Part shown: positions 7,946-10,638 of the stretch, piece after piece | Position numbering within the stretch: position 1 is the stretch's first letter | How the letters are laid out: every line of letters starts with the position of its first letter | Source of the DNA: Pavlovales sp. CCMP2436 | Taxonomy: Eukaryota; Haptophyta; Pavlovophyceae; Pavlovales | Length of the DNA: 10,638 bases | Assembly (NCBI GenBank): GCA_026770615.1 | Contig: MU631592.1 | Span: 131,431 to 142,068, forward strand | Reading direction: 5' to 3' | Notes under the pieces: model-generated | Seen by the model: the letters and a program-made list of their open reading frames with translations, nothing else | The model's database searches: none | Told to the model about the DNA's origin: nothing | Made by a program: the position numbers and the translations under genes

Positions 7946-8850
7946 GGGTTTGGGTCGATCGCTTGACCTCAGCCTGACGTCGATTTAAGCCAGTGACTGA
8001 ACAACACCTGTTGAACCATGCTGAGCCGCTAATATAAGTTTAAGAGATAGTCAATTCGCGACTTCCCCTTTTCGTACTTGTGCGTGGGCTTTGTTTCAGG
8101 GTTGAATGATCCTGGTGGTTTCTGGTTGTGTAGTCCTAGGCATCCTTCCATACAGGCTCTTAAAACGAAAGCCTCTTCGCTGTTGTCGTTGTTTGGTGAG
8201 CCGTCATTATGTATTCTTTCGTTTGTTTTCCATACGCCATTGCCGTCCCCGCCCACGATGCGTGCGACGCCTTCTCTATTGGAGCGGCCTCGGAGGTAGG
8301 GACATAGGATGTCTAGAAGTGGTTGTTTGGCTTTTGCTTCGCACGGTACATAAAAACTCGTTAATACGATTGTCTTAATTTCGCCGTCCTTTGTTGCGAA
8401 CGTGATATCTCCGGTAATTAAGCGTCCTGCCGCAAGTTTGTCTATATCGGAGCCACGGGTGATGCTTGTGAGAGCTAGTCCCAGTTGGTTGTTAATTGCA
8501 ATCGCCACACCTCTCCCCACAAATTTGGGGGACGGGTCATGGTACACCGTAAATTCATTTCCTATGATAGTTTGGGTGCCCTGCTTTACTTTCAGGGATG
8601 TGTCTTGGAGTCGAATTATGTCATACGGGCGGTTTCTATTTTGGGTCGTGTCTGGGGACTGTCGTAGGGCCAGTACTTCCACTTTTTCCCTCCGGAAGTC
8701 GCTCACCATGGAGCCGACGTTCCCGCTTGCGAGGGTGAGCGATGTGGATCGGTGGGCTGGGATGATTTCGGCTGGTGTTTTGTTGGTTGTTGGGGGCTGC
8801 TGGACGTTGCGGTTTTTACGTGTTGGCCCCGGGTTGCTGGCTTCGCCAAC
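7943..8850 (-). pseudogene. LINE APE-type endonuclease domain, damaged
   Basis: The endonuclease nicks target DNA to prime reverse transcription. The frame is open down to TAG 8031-8029. Motifs: LASGNVGSM (first motif), DIIRLQDTSL (the usual LQET, with catalytic Glu replaced by Asp), a long segment ending RGVAIAIN, FYVPCEA (usual Y-x-P), GGDGNGV (the D-x-N motif, intact) and SRIDYLL (intact). After that the frame breaks: in another frame LAAQHGSTGVVQSLA, a stop and RLRSSDRPKP follow, where the final SDH motif is expected but His is missing. The insertion starts just beyond. Two altered catalytic positions plus a frameshift make it inactive. The minus-strand frame extends upstream to an ATG at 9084, but that part is antisense of the kelch gene. 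Confidence 0.85.
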
Positions 8851-10074
8851 TCGCAGTGCCTGCCGCCCAGCCCGCAACCCAGCCCGCCGCCCAGAGCCAG
8901 CCCGCCGACCAGCCCGCCACCCAGCCCGCCGCCGGACCTGCCGTTCAATTCGCCGCCCAGCCCACTGTACGTAACGAGGAAAATCGCCAGCGATGCTGCG
9001 CTCGGCGGGCAGGTCGCTACGGTCTACGACATGGCAGACATGACGTCTGTCTCGAGCCCAATCCTGCCCTGGCGAGGCAACCACAAAATCGGCGCGATCA
9101 CCGCCGACGGCAAGCTACATGTCACCGGGAGCTATTTTCAGAATGCCCCCGGTGGTAGCACGGCCCACGCGCACCACGCGGTGTGGGATGTGGCGACTGG
9201 CCTCGCTGCGGGGAGCACGCCTACTGGCAGCTACGAGATGCTTGCGCCTATGCTCCATCCGCGTGGCGCCCACGCGTGCGAGTTCCTCGCCGATGGCAAC
9301 ATGTACTGCGTTGGCGGCGGGTTTGCGCAGGCCGACCATTTTACGGCCAAGATGCAGATCTACGATCCTACAGCTGACGAATGGCGCCTGGGCCCTAGCG
9401 CACCGACGGCACGCGATCATGTTTTGAGTTTTACTGACGCTGGGAAGAAGACAATGTGGCTGGTTGCCGGCAGAGGCTCTCTTGCGCCTGATGAGCCTTG
9501 GTTTGGCAGAGGCGTTGTGAACTTGGGCACATTAGAAGCGTTTCACCTCGACTCGCAGACGTGGACGCGCCACCCGCCGATCCCCAATCCCCGTGCCTCA
9601 ATAACCGTTGTGCCATTGGTGAGGCAGCCGCACCCGCGCAGCAAGGAGGGCGATTTGTACAGCGTGCTCCTTGCTGGTGGTGAGCACTTCATTGCTAGCA
9701 CAGGGCAGGGGATGGACACACTCCAAGAGCTCGACTTAGAGCGCGGACTCGTCTTCTGTCACTCCGAATTGTCCCACGTAATCACAGGCGGCGCGGGTGG
9801 TGTTCACAATGGCAAGCTGCATCTTGTGGGCGGGGCGGAATGGTTCTTTGTGGCGGCCACGCGGCGCGTCCAGGTCTTTGACCTTGAGGCTGCGCCGCTT
9901 CCCGAACCCTGTTTCTACGAATCCCGCCAGGCACTCATCACGACATGGCAGAAGGCGATGAACAAGAAGCTGCCCTACCCGCATTACAACCAGAGGGACA
10001 AGCACGCCCGTGTGCTCCGCGATGCTCACAGCTCAGTCCGCCAACTTAGATTGAATGGCGGACCAGCGCTTTAA
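8752..10074 (+). CDS. Kelch-repeat (beta-propeller) protein with proline-rich linker, 5' end disrupted by LINE
   Basis: A 440-codon frame from the first in-frame ATG to TAA. Residues 1-35 are antisense LINE sequence; host-like sequence starts near Cys36 (8857), just after a CAG that could be a splice acceptor. Residues 37-62 are an SPPP-type linker (PPSPQPSPPP), typical of algal extracellular or wall-associated proteins. Residues from about 75 to 375 hold about five kelch blades with the usual GG pair and aromatic: YCVGGGF..YDPTADEW, WLVAGRG..FHLDSQTW, VLLAGGEHF, LHLVGGAEWFF. Kelch propellers bind proteins or sugars or form galactose-oxidase-type folds; no oxidase copper site is evident. The last ~55 residues are basic and not recognised. 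The propeller itself is intact with no internal stops. The true start is unknown: it may lie left of the LINE, or the LINE-derived ATG may be used. Confidence 0.8.
   Translation: MGWDDFGWCFVGCWGLLDVAVFTCWPRVAGFANSQCLPPSPQPSPPPRASPPTSPPPSPPPDLPFNSPPSPLYVTRKIASDAALGGQVATVYDMADMTSVSSPILPWRGNHKIGAITADGKLHVTGSYFQNAPGGSTAHAHHAVWDVATGLAAGSTPTGSYEMLAPMLHPRGAHACEFLADGNMYCVGGGFAQADHFTAKMQIYDPTADEWRLGPSAPTARDHVLSFTDAGKKTMWLVAGRGSLAPDEPWFGRGVVNLGTLEAFHLDSQTWTRHPPIPNPRASITVVPLVRQPHPRSKEGDLYSVLLAGGEHFIASTGQGMDTLQELDLERGLVFCHSELSHVITGGAGGVHNGKLHLVGGAEWFFVAATRRVQVFDLEAAPLPEPCFYESRQALITTWQKAMNKKLPYPHYNQRDKHARVLRDAHSSVRQLRLNGGPAL
8824..8850 (-). other. 2A-like motif VGEASNPGP at the LINE 5' end
   Basis: Codes VGEASNPGP on the minus strand, immediately before the endonuclease N-terminus. 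NPGP is the invariant core of 2A peptides, where the ribosome skips a peptide bond between Gly and Pro. The usual D-V/I-E-x before NPGP is not kept (GEAS instead), so activity is uncertain. NPGP motifs near the N-terminus of LINE proteins are known from several lineages. Confidence 0.6.
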
Positions 10075-10207
10075 TAATATGGGTCTGAATTTCACACAAG
10101 TATTCTTGGCCTGTAACCCAAGTATTTTGATTTCAACTTGGGCCTAAATACTTGGCCTAGTATTTAGCGAGCGCGCTGGCGAGGGCGCGAAGATGGGGCT
10201 GTTCTGA
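10075..10207 (+). terminator. Kelch 3' flank with clustered hairpins
   Basis: AT-rich stretch after the TAA. CCCAAGT at 10117-10123 pairs with ACTTGGG at 10136-10142 (12-base loop), and CTAAATACT at 10144-10152 pairs with AGTATTTAG at 10159-10167 (6-base loop). Variants of TACTTGGCC recur. A canonical AATAAA is absent; TTTAATAATAT follows the stop. It may be a 3' UTR structure or a small palindromic repeat element. Confidence 0.5.
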
Positions 10208-10638
10208 TGGTTCTACGGCGGCGGGGATTGCGGCGGCGGGGAGGGCGGCGAGGACCAGGGCGGCGAGGAGGGCGGCGATGATGGCCCGGGGTTTAGCTCT
10301 CCCAGCAACGAGGGGCCCGTCAGCCCATTCGGGCGCCAGCTGCCGGACGAGACTGAGCTGCTTTCGCATCTGCATGCCCTGGCAGTGGAGGCATCAACCG
10401 CACGCTGCCATTCCGCAGGATGTAGCCAGGGTTGGAAGCCGGCGGCGGCGGTGGCAGTGGCACCGATGGCGGCAGTGGCAGCGATGTCGACGGAGGTGGG
10501 GGTTGGGATAACGACTACGAGCAGGGGCACACGTGGCCTGATCACCAGGGGGGGAGCAGGGAGGGAGCGGCGGGGGCGGCGGAGGAGCAGGGGCGGGGGC
10601 CGCATCAAAGGGGCGCACAACCACAAGTGGTTGGAGCG
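10208..10638 (+). other. Glycine-rich open frame running off the right edge, unassigned
   Basis: A plus-strand frame is open from 10208 (after TGA 10205-10207) to the window end, with no early ATG. It would begin with Gly/Glu/Asp-rich repeats (GGGEGGEDQGGEEGG), followed by a more protein-like stretch (SSPSNEGPVSPFGRQLPDE, then ETELLSHLHALAVEA) and an Ala/Val then Arg-rich end. The minus strand also has open frames here with an SPP-rich end. High GC and G/C-rich trinucleotide runs make such frames common by chance. It could be an exon of a downstream gene. Confidence 0.25.

Larger units (their letters stand above)
1357..8862 (-). mobile_element. Degenerate non-LTR retrotransposon (LINE), antisense to the kelch gene
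   Basis: On the minus strand the order is NPGP 2A-like motif, APE-type endonuclease, linker, reverse transcriptase, RNase H-like region, CCHC zinc finger, Pro/Thr-rich tail and 3' hairpin. This content is diagnostic of a LINE. The part from 7349 to 1427 is in one frame (about 1,970 codons) interrupted by stops at 6211, 6196, 5236, 5062, 4636, 3256, 3247 and 2509. A ~578-bp insertion splits endonuclease from linker. The right boundary is put at 8850-8862, where LINE-like sequence meets the kelch proline-rich linker; the left boundary just past the hairpin at 1360-1406. Neither edge is exact, and no convincing target-site duplication for the LINE was found. The clade is not assigned. It cannot be autonomous in this state. 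Confidence 0.92.

Noticed and set aside
1340..8870. Target-site duplication of the LINE itself
   Set aside because: GGCAGCCTG near 1348 and GCAGTGCCTG near 8853 are only loosely similar and the edges are not fixed, so I do not claim it.
10285..10305. GELNPGP on the minus strand, resembling a 2A motif
   Set aside because: It has no supported coding context, and lies opposite an equally open plus-strand frame; four residues easily match by chance in C/G-rich DNA.

Overview
The window is eukaryotic nuclear DNA, GC-rich, with GT-AG introns. It most resembles a single-celled alga or related protist; haptophyte, pelagophyte and dinoflagellate are all possible and the sequence alone does not decide. 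Supporting signs are a conserved eukaryotic gene (the 26S proteasome subunit Rpn11) with short C-rich introns, a kelch protein behind an SPPP-type proline-rich linker of the kind common in algal surface proteins, and a LINE whose 5' end carries the sequence VGEASNPGP. No tRNA, rRNA, CRISPR array or prokaryotic operon was seen.

Layout. (1) Bases 1-656, minus strand: the first three exons of Rpn11/PSMD14, with the complete JAMM metalloprotease motif, running off the left edge inside intron 3, next to a 21-base G run. (2) 657-1356: intergenic DNA with an imperfect palindrome just upstream of Rpn11 and one unassigned small open frame. (3) About 1357-8862, minus strand: one large decayed non-LTR retrotransposon (LINE). 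In its own 5'-to-3' order it reads: 2A-like NPGP motif, APE-type endonuclease, a long linker, reverse transcriptase, RNase H-like region, CCHC zinc finger, a Pro/Thr-rich tail with diverged repeats, and a perfect 18-bp hairpin near the 3' end. From 7349 to 1427 the linker-to-tail part lies in one reading frame broken by eight stop codons. (4) About 7350-7927: a younger insertion inside the LINE, between endonuclease and linker, bounded by a T9 tract (poly-A on the minus strand) and a plausible diverged target-site duplication. (5) 8752/8857-10074, plus strand: a kelch-repeat protein whose 5' end abuts the LINE head-on; its open frame continues into LINE antisense sequence. (6) 10075-10638: hairpin-rich 3' flank, then a glycine-rich open frame running off the right edge.

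How the parts relate. Rpn11 and the kelch gene are unrelated host genes transcribed in opposite directions. The LINE appears to have landed at or in the 5' part of the kelch gene in antisense orientation, was later hit by the ~580-bp insertion, and then decayed (premature stops, a 4-bp tandem duplication, an A-tract slip, YMDD-type motif changed to YMDE, damaged endonuclease motifs). No new defence or metabolic system was found. The most interesting signals are the LINE's domain order and repetitive tail, the 2A-like motif, the insertion with a target-site duplication, the LINE-kelch fusion frame, and a direct repeat around an Rpn11 intron that suggests intron gain.
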